Source: an uncultured Bacteroidales bacterium (GTDB taxonomy: Bacteria > Bacteroidota > Bacteroidia > Bacteroidales > WCHB1-69). From it: 64,000 bases of DNA. Below the pieces are notes generated by a model. The model was given only the letters and a program-made list of their open reading frames with translations. It was not told the origin of the DNA and searched no databases. The stretch covers positions 124,001 through 188,000 of the forward strand of contig OMYJ01000005.1 of the NCBI GenBank assembly GCA_900315245.1, read 5' to 3'. This document shows positions 18,986 to 28,300 of this stretch, piece by piece. The position numbers and the translations under genes were made by a program. Every line of letters starts with the position of its first letter. Position 1 is the stretch's first letter.

Positions 18986-20326
18986 ATGTTTGAAAGTTTA
19001 TCCGACAGATTAGAACGCTCGTTTAAGATACTGAAAGGCCAAGGCAGGATTACTGAAATCAATGTGGCCGAGACCACCAAGGAAATCCGCAAGGCACTCA
19101 TTGACGCCGATGTGAGCTATGCCATCGCCAAGGAGTTTACCAACAGCGTAAAGGAGAAGGCCATCGGTATGAATGTCATCAACGCCGTGTCTCCCAACCA
19201 GTTGATGGTGAAGATCACTTACGACGAGCTTATCTCGCTCATGGGCAACCAGGCGGTGGATATCAATCTCAAAGGTTCGCCCGCCATTATCCTGATGGCC
19301 GGTCTGCAAGGTTCTGGTAAGACTACCCACAGTGCGAAACTTGCCAATCTCCTGAAAACCAAACGTGGTAAAAAACCGTTGCTGGCCGCTTGCGACGTCT
19401 ATCGTCCCGCAGCTATCGACCAGTTGCAGGTTCTCGGGCAGCAGATAGGTGTCGAAGTTTATACCGAACCCGACAACAAAAAGCCCGTGGAGATTGCCAA
19501 GAATGCGGTTCGTCATGCCAAAGAGTACGGTTACGATGTGGTTATCATCGATACCGCCGGTCGTCTTGCCGTTGACGAGGAGATGATGAACGAGATCACC
19601 AACATCAAGGAGGCCGTCAACCCGCAGGAAATACTTTTTGTGGTGGACTCCATGACTGGTCAAGACGCGGTGAACACGGCCAAAGCTTTCAATGACCGTC
19701 TCAATTTTGACGGTGTGATCCTCACCAAACTCGACGGCGACACCCGTGGCGGTGCCGCGCTTACCATCCGCAAGGTCACTGAAAAGCCCATCAAGTTTGT
19801 CGGTATGGGCGAGAAGATGGAGGCTCTTGATGTGTTCCATCCGGAACGTATGGCTGAGCGTATCCTCGGTATGGGCGATATCCGTTCTTTCGTGGAACGT
19901 GCCCAGGAGCAGTTTGATGACGAGGAAGCCGCCAAGCTCTCCAAGAAATTGGCCAAGAACCAGTTCGACTTCAACGACTTCAACCAACAGATCCAGCAGA
20001 TCAAGAAGATGGGCAACGTGAAGGATCTTATGGGCATGATTCCAGGTATGGGCAAGATCATCCGCAACATGGACATTGACGATGATGTCTTTAAGAGTGT
20101 GGAGGTGATGATCCAGTCGATGACTCCCGAGGAACGTGCGAACCCTGATATCATCAATGGTTCTCGTCGCAAACGTATCGCGCGCGGTTCCGGCCGTGAC
20201 ATTCAGGACGTCAACCGCCTCATCAAGCAGTTCGACGACATCCGCAAGGTGATGAAGGCTGTGAACAATGGTTCCGGCAAAACAAGAGGGATAATGCGTG
20301 CTATGAACGCCCGCGGAAGAAGATAA
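18986..20326 (+). CDS. ffh: Signal recognition particle protein Ffh (SRP54)
   Basis: GTPase of the signal recognition particle, which with 4.5S RNA targets nascent membrane proteins to FtsY. N domain at 1-90, then G domain: GLQGSGKTTHSAKLA (P-loop), DVYRPAAIDQL, DTAGR, TKLDGDTRGGAAL. The methionine-rich M domain follows (KKMGNVKDLMGMIPGMGKI, then GSRRKRIARGSGRDIQDVN). Length 446. The next gene, msrA, follows after 8 bases. Confidence 0.97.
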   Translation: MFESLSDRLERSFKILKGQGRITEINVAETTKEIRKALIDADVSYAIAKEFTNSVKEKAIGMNVINAVSPNQLMVKITYDELISLMGNQAVDINLKGSPAIILMAGLQGSGKTTHSAKLANLLKTKRGKKPLLAACDVYRPAAIDQLQVLGQQIGVEVYTEPDNKKPVEIAKNAVRHAKEYGYDVVIIDTAGRLAVDEEMMNEITNIKEAVNPQEILFVVDSMTGQDAVNTAKAFNDRLNFDGVILTKLDGDTRGGAALTIRKVTEKPIKFVGMGEKMEALDVFHPERMAERILGMGDIRSFVERAQEQFDDEEAAKLSKKLAKNQFDFNDFNQQIQQIKKMGNVKDLMGMIPGMGKIIRNMDIDDDVFKSVEVMIQSMTPEERANPDIINGSRRKRIARGSGRDIQDVNRLIKQFDDIRKVMKAVNNGSGKTRGIMRAMNARGRR

Positions 20327-20334
20327 CGGCCACC

Positions 20335-20841
20335 ATGAAGGAAATTTACTTGGCTGGCGGCTGCTTTTGGGGTACCGAACACTACTTCAAACAGATTGAA
20401 GGAGTGCTGGAAACGGAGACGGGTTTCGCCAACGGCAACACCGAAAATCCGACTTACGAGGAAGTATATACTGATACCACTGGCTATGCCGAAACAGTAA
20501 AGGTGGTTTATGACGAGACGAAGGTCAGTTTAGGATTCCTTATCGACATGTTCTTCCACGCTATCGACCCGACGCTGCTCAACCGTCAAGGACACGATGA
20601 GGGTACACGCTACCGTACTGGCGTGTATTACACGGACGAAGTTGAATTGCCGGTTATCAAACGCGTTTTCGAAGAGAAACAGAAGTTGTACACTCAGCCG
20701 ATCGTGACCGAGATTGCCCCGCTGCGCAATTTCTTCCCCGCTGATGAGTACCATCAGGACTATTTGGACAAACACCCCGACGGCTATTGCCATCTGCCTG
20801 TTGAACTCTTTGAATTCGCCCGCAAATCCTCCCACCACTAA
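20335..20841 (+). CDS. msrA: Peptide methionine sulfoxide reductase MsrA
   Basis: Reduces methionine-S-sulfoxide in proteins. The catalytic motif GGCFWGTEHYF starts at residue 8 (Cys10), and GFANGNTENPTYEEV, FFHAIDPTLLNRQGHDEGTRYRT and the late FFPADEYHQDYLDK match MsrA. Length 168, a single-domain form without MsrB. It lies 8 bases after ffh and ends before a shared two-way terminator. Confidence 0.96.
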   Translation: MKEIYLAGGCFWGTEHYFKQIEGVLETETGFANGNTENPTYEEVYTDTTGYAETVKVVYDETKVSLGFLIDMFFHAIDPTLLNRQGHDEGTRYRTGVYYTDEVELPVIKRVFEEKQKLYTQPIVTEIAPLRNFFPADEYHQDYLDKHPDGYCHLPVELFEFARKSSHH

Positions 20842-20861
20842 TCTCCTAACCCTTAGATACA

Positions 20862-20898
20862 AACAAAGCCCCGAAAGATCAACTTCCGGGGCTTTGTT
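20862..20898. terminator. Bidirectional terminator between msrA and gpmA
   Basis: AACAAAGCCCCGAAAG paired with CTTCCGGGGCTTTGTT around a short loop. The A-rich 5' side and T-rich 3' side let it end both converging transcripts. Confidence 0.88.
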
Positions 20899-20919
20899 CA
20901 TTTATGTTTCCGCAATGAA

Positions 20920-21672
20920 TTACGCCTTTGTCTGATTTGCGACGCCGTCCTGCTTGGCTTTCAACTCCTCATCGGAGAGCCCGAGGTAGCGGTCGCTGAC
21001 CACCTGCATTTCGTTGTCGAGTTCCAGCAGGTAGGGCACACCAGTGGGGATATTTAGCTTCACAATGTCTTCATTCGACATGTTTTTCATGAACTTGATG
21101 ATACCGCGGATACTGTTGCCGTGTGCCACGACCAGCACTTGTTTGTACTGGCGCAATGATTCCACGATGTTGACGTTCCACAGCGGGATGATGCGCTTGG
21201 TGGCATCCATCAACGATTCGGTGGAGGGGCGGGCGGCTTTGAATTTGATGTCTTGGTAGCGGATATCAAATTTCGGGTGGCGCGGGTCGTCGTCGGCCAG
21301 CGGTTCAGGCTCCACATCGTAACTGCGGCGCCACTTGTTGACCTGCTCTTCGCCATAAATTGCCACGGCCTCCTTCTTGTTCTGTCCCTGCAGCGCACCG
21401 TAGTGCTTCTCGTTCAGCCGCCAGGTCTTATACACGGGCAGCCACATCCGGTCCATCTCCTCCAACACATAATTCAGCGTCTTGATGGCGCGTTTCAGGA
21501 ACGAGGTGTAGGTGTAGCGGATGTCCAGCCCCGGTTCGTTGCGCAGGATGCGACCCGCCTGCTTCGCCTCTTCGATGCCCAGTGGCGTGAGGTCCACATC
21601 TGTCCAGCCCGTGAACTGGTTCGACAGATTCCATTCGCTTTGCCCGTGTCTTATCAATATGAGTTTGTACAT
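20920..21672 (-). CDS. gpmA: 2,3-bisphosphoglycerate-dependent phosphoglycerate mutase
   Basis: Glycolytic interconversion of 3- and 2-phosphoglycerate. Catalytic histidine motif LIRHGQSEWNLSNQFTGW at residues 6-23, then LNEKHYGALQGQNK, RRSYDVEPEP and VLVVAHGNSIRGIIKFM with the second histidine. Length 250, as expected for the dPGM family. Upstream lies a long heptamer repeat tract. No promoter box is visible, so it may be the last gene of a panC-panD-gpmA transcript. Confidence 0.96.
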   Translation of the reverse strand: MYKLILIRHGQSEWNLSNQFTGWTDVDLTPLGIEEAKQAGRILRNEPGLDIRYTYTSFLKRAIKTLNYVLEEMDRMWLPVYKTWRLNEKHYGALQGQNKKEAVAIYGEEQVNKWRRSYDVEPEPLADDDPRHPKFDIRYQDIKFKAARPSTESLMDATKRIIPLWNVNIVESLRQYKQVLVVAHGNSIRGIIKFMKNMSNEDIVKLNIPTGVPYLLELDNEMQVVSDRYLGLSDEELKAKQDGVANQTKA

Positions 21673-21687
21673 TCTTTCTTTTATAAT

Positions 21688-21743
21688 GGTTATTGGTTAT
21701 GGGTTATTGGTTATGGGTTATTGGTTATGGGTTATTGGTTATT
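21688..21743 (-). repeat. Heptamer repeat ATAACCC/ATAACCA before gpmA
   Basis: About eight 7-base units. In gpmA orientation it reads (AATAACC CATAACC)n then ATTATAA and the start region, the same arrangement as before panD and the gene at 34718. Confidence 0.8.
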
Positions 21744-21750
21744 GAAGCTT

Positions 21751-21868
21751 GTGGTTAGTGAATTGTGGTTAGTGAATTGTGGTTAGTGAATTGTGGTTAG
21801 TGAATTGTGATTAGTGAATTGTGATTAGTGAATTGTGATTAGTGAATTGTGATTAGTGAATTGTGATT
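21751..21868. repeat. 14-base tandem repeat GTGGTTAGTGAATT
   Basis: About eight copies of a 14-base unit made of two 7-base halves; later copies carry GTGATTA instead of GTGGTTA. From there to 21956 the sequence is further degenerate heptamers and no gene is visible. Confidence 0.85.
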
Positions 21869-21956
21869 GGTCAAAAGTCATGGTCATTAGTCTAAGTTTA
21901 TGTCAAAGTCATAGTCATAGTTTAAGAGCTAACAGCCAACAACTAAAAGCTAATAG

Positions 21957-22301
21957 CTAAAGTTTGTTTTCCCTATTCGGGAAGACGATTGTCGGCTTGA
22001 AACGTTTCGCCTCTTCGAAGTCCATGGAGGCGTAGGAGATGATGACCACGACATCGCCGACGGCGGCTTTGCGGGCGGCGGGACCGTTCAGACAGATCAC
22101 ACCGGAATCTTTCGCCCCTTTGATGACGTAGGTTTCCAGCCGTTCGCCGTTGTTGACGTTCAGCACCTGCACTTTCTCGTTCTCGATCATGTTGGCGGCC
22201 TCCATCAACGTTTCGTCGATGGTGATGCTGCCCACGTAGTTCAGATTCGCCTCCGTGACGGTGGCTTTGTGTATTTTCGATTTCAGGACTTCTATATTCA
22301 T
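21957..22301 (-). CDS. panD: Aspartate 1-decarboxylase proenzyme
   Basis: Makes beta-alanine for pantothenate from L-aspartate. The proenzyme cuts itself between Gly24 and Ser25 (NYVGSITID) to form the pyruvoyl group. The following [20 protein letters not shown] and [11 protein letters not shown] match PanD. Length 114. It is 62 bases downstream of panC, the enzyme that uses its product; panB is at 36808 on the other strand. Confidence 0.95.
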   Translation of the reverse strand: MNIEVLKSKIHKATVTEANLNYVGSITIDETLMEAANMIENEKVQVLNVNNGERLETYVIKGAKDSGVICLNGPAARKAAVGDVVVIISYASMDFEEAKRFKPTIVFPNRENKL

Positions 22302-22307
22302 CTTATA

Positions 22308-22358
22308 ATGGTTATGGGTTATAGGTTATTGGTTATTGAAGCTAATAGCCAACAGCCA
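22308..22358 (-). repeat. Heptamer repeats between panC and panD
   Basis: ATAACC-type units next to the panD start and AGCTAAT/AGCCAAC-type units behind them, in panD orientation. Confidence 0.7.
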
Positions 22359-22363
22359 TAAAA

Positions 22364-23194
22364 CTATCTATACTTAATATTGTCAATGAGTCGCACTGGT
22401 CCGACATACACCGTGATGAATCCCATCACGCCGTTCGGGTTGTTGAGAGTGTCGGTGGTGAGGAGCGTTTTTGCATCGGCGATTTCGAAGTAGTCGAGTT
22501 GGAATTCGGGGATTTTGGCGATTTCCGATTCCACGAACTGTTGGATTTCCGGTACGCTCTTGCACTGTTTGGATGCTTCGAGGATGCGGTGGATGTTGGC
22601 GGCGGTCTCGAACTCGTGTGCCGAGAGTCGGCGGTTGCGGGAACTCATGGCCAGACCGTTGGGTTCGCGCACGATAGGGCAGGGGACGATTTCGGCGAGG
22701 ATGCGGCACTGGGCGCACATCTCGCGGATGACGGCAATCTGCTGGTAGTCTTTCTCCCCGAAGTAGGCCTTGTGCGGACGCACCCATTCGAGCAGGCGGC
22801 GCACGATGACGCCCACGCCGTTGAAATGTCCCGGGCGGGCGGCGCCTTCCATCACGTTGGCCATGGTGCCGAAGTCATAAACCTCGGTGGGCGCGACGGG
22901 GAAGACTTCCTCCACAGAGGGCGCAAACACGTAATCGGCAAGGTCGCCAATCAGCTTCACGTCAGCCTCTAAGGTGCGAGGATACTTCTCCAAGTCCTCG
23001 GCATTGTTGAACTGCACGGGATTCACGAAGATGGAGCAGAACACCACATCGTTTTCCTTGTGAGCGCGGCGGATGAGCGAAAGATGCCCCTCGTGGAGAG
23101 CACCCATGGTTGGCACCATACCGATGGTCTTGCCTGCGGCACGCTCGCGCACGGCAACCTCCATCAACTTCTCAACGGTTTTGATGATTTCCAT
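22364..23194 (-). CDS. panC: Pantothenate synthetase
   Basis: ATP-dependent ligation of pantoate and beta-alanine. Motifs: MVPTMGALHEGHLSLIRRA (residues 24-42; HIGH-type HEGH), FVNPVQFNNAEDLEKYPR, YFGEKDYQQ, AMSSRNRRLS. Length 276. Its promoter box is at 23250-23257. Runs with panD, and probably gpmA, on the minus strand. Confidence 0.96.
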   Translation of the reverse strand: MEIIKTVEKLMEVAVRERAAGKTIGMVPTMGALHEGHLSLIRRAHKENDVVFCSIFVNPVQFNNAEDLEKYPRTLEADVKLIGDLADYVFAPSVEEVFPVAPTEVYDFGTMANVMEGAARPGHFNGVGVIVRRLLEWVRPHKAYFGEKDYQQIAVIREMCAQCRILAEIVPCPIVREPNGLAMSSRNRRLSAHEFETAANIHRILEASKQCKSVPEIQQFVESEIAKIPEFQLDYFEIADAKTLLTTDTLNNPNGVMGFITVYVGPVRLIDNIKYR

Positions 23195-23249
23195 ATTGGT
23201 TTAAAATTCAATTACTTACAAATGAATACTGCTTTGCGAAAAGCGGTCG

Positions 23250-23257
23250 CAAAGGTA
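23250..23257 (-). promoter_or_regulatory. -7 box of panC
   Basis: TACCTTTG followed by CGACC on the minus strand, 55 bases before the panC start. Confidence 0.6.
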
Positions 23258-23289
23258 TATTTTTTTTTGATATATGTGAACCTGTATTT

Positions 23290-23400
23290 TAGCTTTTAGC
23301 TTTTAGCTTTTGGCTTTTGGCTTTTGGCTTTGACCTTTGATCTTTTGCCCACGTTCTTGCCCCAACGTCTCACGTCTCACGTCTTACGTCTTACGTCTTT
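23290..23400. repeat. Mixed heptamer tracts upstream of panC
   Basis: AGCTTTT/GGCTTTT units (23290-23330), then TTGACCT-type units, then ACGTCTC/ACGTCTT units (23365-23400). The stretch fills the gap between panC and the HATPase gene; no gene is visible in it. Confidence 0.8.
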
Positions 23401-23409
23401 GATTAAGCC

Positions 23410-23955
23410 CTATCGAATATTCTCCTCTACCATCTCTTTCAGGTACGCCATCACCTCTGGTTCTTGTAATGACACGCCGTCGAGCGCTTCATACACTTCA
23501 TCCGTGTCCAACACGTATTCCACCTCTTCTTTCCCGTCTTTAACCCGTTGGAAATGAAACACAAAGTGGATTTCGGGATGGGCGGCAATCGTGAGCACCA
23601 TGGTGCCGGCGAGGTCACCCATAGGGGGACGGTCAAGGTGTGTCAGACCGAAGATGGCGGTGACAGTGGTGCCGACTCCCAATTCGCTCTCAATCTTCAT
23701 GGAACCGCCGGTCTGTTCGGTGTTCTGCTTCAGCAGGGGCAACCCGAGACCGACCTTGCGCGTGGTGCGCGTCGTGAAGAACGGGTTTATGACTTTCTCT
23801 ACGGTTTCCGCGCTCATGCCGCAACCGTCGTCTTTGAAAATCAGCGTCAGCGTGTCCGCATCGTGGTTTTCCAGAACTTCAAGCGTGATGTTGTTTGCTT
23901 TTGCACGGGTGGAATTCTGGAGAATGTCCATGATGTGCATCGACAAATCTTTCAT
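23410..23955 (-). CDS. HATPase-domain protein (hydrogenase-associated type)
   Basis: A 181-residue protein with a GHKL/HATPase fold: MHIMDILQNSTRAKA (N box), FKDDGCGMS (G1), TTRKVGLGLPLLKQ (G2), GVGTTVTAIFGL. It lacks a kinase dimerisation/His domain, so it is not a full sensor kinase. The C-terminal half is family-specific. Such small ATPases occur next to DRTGG and PHP proteins in clusters with NADH-dependent [FeFe]-hydrogenases. Here it is the third gene of that trio, with no hydrogenase gene in the window. Confidence 0.78.
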   Translation of the reverse strand: MKDLSMHIMDILQNSTRAKANNITLEVLENHDADTLTLIFKDDGCGMSAETVEKVINPFFTTRTTRKVGLGLPLLKQNTEQTGGSMKIESELGVGTTVTAIFGLTHLDRPPMGDLAGTMVLTIAAHPEIHFVFHFQRVKDGKEEVEYVLDTDEVYEALDGVSLQEPEVMAYLKEMVEENIR

Positions 23956-23957
23956 AA

Positions 23958-24293
23958 CTAGGCGTTTAGATAAGTGTAGATTTGTCCAGCCACCTCGAAG
24001 GTCTGCTCAGTGGTGCCTAAGACGGGAATGTCCTCTTCCTTGGCCTGCTCCAGCATGTCGTCATCGGGTTTGTTGCCCTTCACGAGGATGACGCACGCCA
24101 GCTCCTTCAGCGAAGCGATGGCGATGACGTTCTTGTGGGTCTGCAAAGTCACCCAAGCGTGGCCTTCCTGCGCAAAGCCCATCACATCACTCAGCAAATC
24201 AGAGACATATCCGCCCTTGATTTCGGTGTCCATATTGTCCTCACCACAAAACACGGTGAGATTCATTTTTTCTACTAATTCTTTTACGGTCAT
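23958..24293 (-). CDS. DRTGG-domain protein
   Basis: A 111-residue protein with a DRTGG-like fold: MTVKELVEKMNLTVFCGED, GGYVSDLLSDVMGFA, ITLQTH-type strand (VTLQTHKNVIAIA) and an ACVILVKGNKPDDDML end. DRTGG domains are thought to bind nucleotide-like ligands. It ends 2 bases before the HATPase gene start, which implies co-translation. Confidence 0.8.
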   Translation of the reverse strand: MTVKELVEKMNLTVFCGEDNMDTEIKGGYVSDLLSDVMGFAQEGHAWVTLQTHKNVIAIASLKELACVILVKGNKPDDDMLEQAKEEDIPVLGTTEQTFEVAGQIYTYLNA

Positions 24294-24361
24294 TGTATTT
24301 GGTGTTTATTTGTTTCTAAATTGTAATTCGTTTTTTAGTTTTACCGAGCTCTTGACCCTTC

Positions 24362-24421
24362 GGGATTACTCACCCCCTGCCCTTCGGGCATCCCCCTAAA
24401 GGGGGAATGGTGCTTCGGCCG
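24362..24421 (+). repeat. REP-like double-hairpin element, copy 1
   Basis: TGCCCTTCGGGCA hairpin followed by CCCCCTAAAGGGGG hairpin, then TGGTGCTTCGGCCG. The reverse complement occurs at 33609-33669 with few changes; shorter relatives at 39772-39905. Confidence 0.75.
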
Positions 24422-24431
24422 TGTCTTCAGT

Positions 24432-24464
24432 CATTCATAATTCATAATTCATAATTCATAATTG
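24432..24464. repeat. Heptamer repeat ATTCATA
   Basis: Four and a half units of AATTCAT. The stop codon of the PHP gene (24456-24458, minus strand) lies inside the tract, so the repeat supplies the end of that gene. Confidence 0.8.
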
Positions 24465-25199
24465 AAGCAGCACCTCCCTTCCGTCCTCCCCATGTAGTGC
24501 CTTCCGGATTTCCTCGAAGCTGCGGGTTTCCATCTTTAGGTAGCAGGGCGCGGTGCCGATCACGTCGGGTTGATGAGCGTCCGAGCTTCTGGTGAACATC
24601 TTGTTCTTCAGATATTTGTGGACTTTCAAGATCTCGTCTTTGTTGCCGTGCTTGGAGAGTTCCACCGCATCATAGTCCAAGTCGAACGGGATGAAGCCCA
24701 ATTGCGCGATGAGGCTGTTCTTCATCTTGTCGATGTGCGCGGGCACGAACAAGCCGCCCAATTCGTGGACTTTGTCCGCTATTTGGTTGACATTCTGGTC
24801 AATGGCGGAGGTCAACAGGCGCGGCTCCTCATACACGATGTTCATCTCTTCGTCAATTTGCACCTGGTCGCCGAAGAAGTCAGGGTCGTTGGGGATGTTC
24901 GGGAGGTGTTCGTCGAGGTAAGCCTGGAACTTGTCCAATGACTCGTGGTCGCCGAAATAAGCCAGACAGTGCGCTTCCTCCTTGGTGGTCACCTCCGCGC
25001 CGCAGAGCACGAAAATGTCGCGGTTGTGGGAGTAATGCTCCGCCAACCGGCAGTGCCGCGTGGCATTATGGTCGGTGATAGCGATCACATCGATGCCCCT
25101 CTCCAATGCGAGCGCGATGATGTTCTCCGGGGTCATGTCTAAATCACCGCAAGGAGAAAAAAGCGTATGCGTATGTAAATCAGCTTTATAGATGTTCAT
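24456..25199 (-). CDS. PHP-domain metal-dependent phosphoesterase
   Basis: A 247-residue PHP protein: ADLHTHTLFSPCGDLDMTP near the N-terminus gives the first metal histidines, AITDHNATRH the next, then GAEVTTKEEAH, FVPAHIDK and SSDAHQPDVIG. PHP proteins are metal-dependent phosphoesterases. First gene of the PHP-DRTGG-HATPase run; it has its own minus-strand promoter at 25219. In hydrogenase clusters this protein is found with the same two partners, but its substrate is unknown. Confidence 0.82.
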   Translation of the reverse strand: MNIYKADLHTHTLFSPCGDLDMTPENIIALALERGIDVIAITDHNATRHCRLAEHYSHNRDIFVLCGAEVTTKEEAHCLAYFGDHESLDKFQAYLDEHLPNIPNDPDFFGDQVQIDEEMNIVYEEPRLLTSAIDQNVNQIADKVHELGGLFVPAHIDKMKNSLIAQLGFIPFDLDYDAVELSKHGNKDEILKVHKYLKNKMFTRSSDAHQPDVIGTAPCYLKMETRSFEEIRKALHGEDGREVLLQL

Positions 25200-25218
25200 T
25201 AACCCAAAAAATTGCGGG

Positions 25219-25226
25219 CAAAGATA
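25219..25226 (-). promoter_or_regulatory. -7 box of the PHP gene
   Basis: TATCTTTG followed by CCCGC on the minus strand, 19 bases before the start. Divergent from the promoter at 25257. Confidence 0.7.
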
Positions 25227-25256
25227 CTATTTTTTGCGATATTGCCTATTTTTTGT

Positions 25257-25264
25257 TACATTTG
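25257..25264 (+). promoter_or_regulatory. -7 box of the glycogen fusion gene
   Basis: TACATTTG with TTTTG ending at 25236 and a 20-base spacer; 40 bases before the ATG. Confidence 0.6.
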
Positions 25265-25304
25265 CAACTTGTTTTTTGAATTGATAAATTTGCCTTAATT
25301 ATTT

Positions 25305-28300
25305 ATGAATCAGAAGTATAGCGATTACCTTTTTGAAACTTCCTGGGAGATTTGTAACAAAGTGGGCGGCATTTACACCGTCCTTTCCACCAAAGCGGCC
25401 ACCGTGGTGGGCAACTATCATGATCACTACATCTGCATCGGCCCTGACATTCCGAAAGAATATAACGACGATTTTGTGGAGGATCCCACGCTTTTCAAGA
25501 ACTGGCGTGACATTGTCGCTCGCGACGGTCTGAAAGTGCGCATCGGAAGATGGCAGATAGTGGGTTCCCCGGTGGTGTTCTTGGTCGATTTCACCAGCTT
25601 CTTTGAGAAAAAGAACGAGATTCTGACCAAATTCTGGCTTCGCTACAAACTGGATTCGATTTCCGGACAGTGGGATTATATCGAGCCCGCGTTGTTCGGC
25701 TATGCTGCTGGCCGCGTGATAGAAAGTTTCTACAATTTCTATTGCAGCTCGATGGACAAGATCGTGGCGCATTTCCATGAGTGGATGACGGGTACGGGTA
25801 TTCTCTACCTGGAATCTGTGGCTCCGCAGATTGCCACGGTGTTCACCACCCACGCCACCGTCCTCGGTCGTTGCATTGCCGGGAATGGTCTTCCGCTATA
25901 CGCTGATATCCAGCAATATAATCCGTTTGATACGGCTCAACGCTTCGGAGTGCAGTCTAAGTTCTCGTTGGAGTCGCTGTCGGCCAAGCACGCGGATGCC
26001 TACACCACGGTGAGTGAGATCACCAATCGTGAGTGCGCGGCGTTCTTCGAGAGACCTGCCGATGTGATCACCATCAACGGTTTCGAGAATGCCTTTGTGC
26101 CTAAGGGCGAAGAGTTTGACCGTAAGCGCAAGGCTGCCCGTGAACGGCTTTTGCAAGTGGCCTCCACGCTGATCCAGACCCAGATTCCAGACGACGCCAT
26201 GCTGGTCATAAATAGCGGTCGCTATGAATTCAAGAACAAGGGTATCGATGTGTTTATCAAGAGCTTGGCGAAGGTCGCCGAAGCCAATCCGGACCGCACC
26301 GTCGTGGCGTTCCTCACCGTGCCCGCCGGTCAAAGCGGTCGTCAGGAAGAACTGGCCGCCCAGATGACCCAGCCCGTGAGCGGAGTGCCCATGTCCGACC
26401 GTTTCGTGACCCATGTGCTACACGATCCCTACCATGACCCGATTCTCAACGAACTGAACAATAACGGATTACATAACAGTCCTGAACAAAATGTGAAGGT
26501 GGTCTTTGCCCCTGTCTATTTGGACGGCGAGGATGGCATCTTCAACATGAAATACTATGACTTGCTGATTGGCTTTGACCTCTCTGTGTTCCCATCTTAT
26601 TATGAACCATGGGGTTATACGCCGCTGGAGAGCATCGCGTTCGGTATCCCGACCATCACGACCTCGTTGGCCGGTTTCGGCGCGTGGGTGCAGGAGCACT
26701 TCACCCAGCAGCAGAGCGTCAGTGTGATTCAGCGCACCGACCACAACGACGATGAGGTGGTGAAGGCCATCGCGGACCAGATTCTGTTCTACAACCATTG
26801 TACCCCTCAAGCCATGGCCGACATCCGCAAGACGGCGGTCAATATCGCTGAAAAAGCCCTGTGGACGCATCTTTTCGCCAATTACGAGAAGGCATACGAC
26901 ATTGCGTTGGGCAAGAGTGGCGAGCGTTACGCGCAATACCAGAACAAGACCTCCAATGTGGGCATGATGGTACAGGAACTCCAAGTGGAGAAACCGGACT
27001 GGCACCGCGTCTCTGTGAAATCCCGTCTGCCTGAGCAGCTGCGTCTTTTGGAGAAACTGTCGGAGAATTTGTGGTGGAGCTGGACGTTCGAGGCCCGCGA
27101 GTTGTTTGAGGAAATTGCAGGTCCCTCCCTTTGGAAGGCATGCGAAGAAAACCCCGTCCACATGTTGCAACTGCTGCCGTTAGAAAGAATGGAGAATTTT
27201 GCTCATAATGATGAGTATATCAGTAAGTTGAAAAGTGTCTATGAACGGTTTACGGCCTATATGCAGGAACCGTGCAACCGCAAGGAGGAACGTATCGCTT
27301 ACTTCAGCATGGAGTTCGGTATCAGCAACGAGCTGAAGATTTTCTCCGGCGGCCTCGGCATGTTGGCTGGCGACTACCTCAAGGAGGCCAGTGACTGCAA
27401 CGTGAACATGCTCGGCGTCGGTCTGCTTTACCGCTATGGCTACTTCCAGCAACAGATTTCCGCATACGGTGAGCAGGTGAACCTTTATCCGCCGCAAAGC
27501 TTCTCCAAACTGCCCATCAAGCCCTACAAGGACAAAGATGGCAACTGGCTCATGGTCAGCGTGGCGATGCCTGGTCGTAACCTCTACGCCCGCATCTGGC
27601 GCGTGGATGTCGGTCGTATTCCGCTCTATCTCCTTGATACAGACTTTGATAAGAACTGGCAAGAGGATCGCGGCGTGACGGCCACCTTGTACGGCGGCGA
27701 TGTTGAAAACCGTCTCAAACAGGAGATTCTGCTCGGTATCGGCGGCGTGCGTATGCTCAAGGCCGTCGGCGAAACCCCGACCATCTTCCATCTCAACGAA
27801 GGCCATGCCGCCTTCCTGAATCTGGAACGCATCCTGCAGGTGATGCAGAACGAGCATGTGAACCGTCAGATGGCGGTCGAGTTGGTGAAAGCCTCGTCGC
27901 TTTACACCACCCACACGCCAGTGCCCGCCGGTCACGATGCCTTCACAGAAGATCTGATGCGCACCTATTTCGCCACCTACTCCCAGCAGTTCAATGTAAG
28001 TTGGGAGACGTTCATGGGCTTCGGCCGCAGACACGACGGAAACACCTTCGACAAGTTCTCGATGAGCATCCTCGCGTGCCGTTTCTCCCAGGAAATCAAC
28101 GGGGTGAGCCGCATTCACGGCCGCGTGTCGCAAGAGATGTTCGCCGACCTCTATGAAGGTCGTTTCGCAGAAGAATCGCACATCGGCTATGTCACCAACG
28201 GCGTGCATTACCCGACATGGGCGCACAAGAAATGGCAGACATTGCACCGCAGCGTTTTTGGCGAAGGTTTGACCAAGGATTGCTCCAATCCGCTGGTATG

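Noticed and set aside
21688..21868. CRISPR array
   Set aside because: Units are 7 or 14 bases and contiguous, without unique spacers; no cas genes are present.
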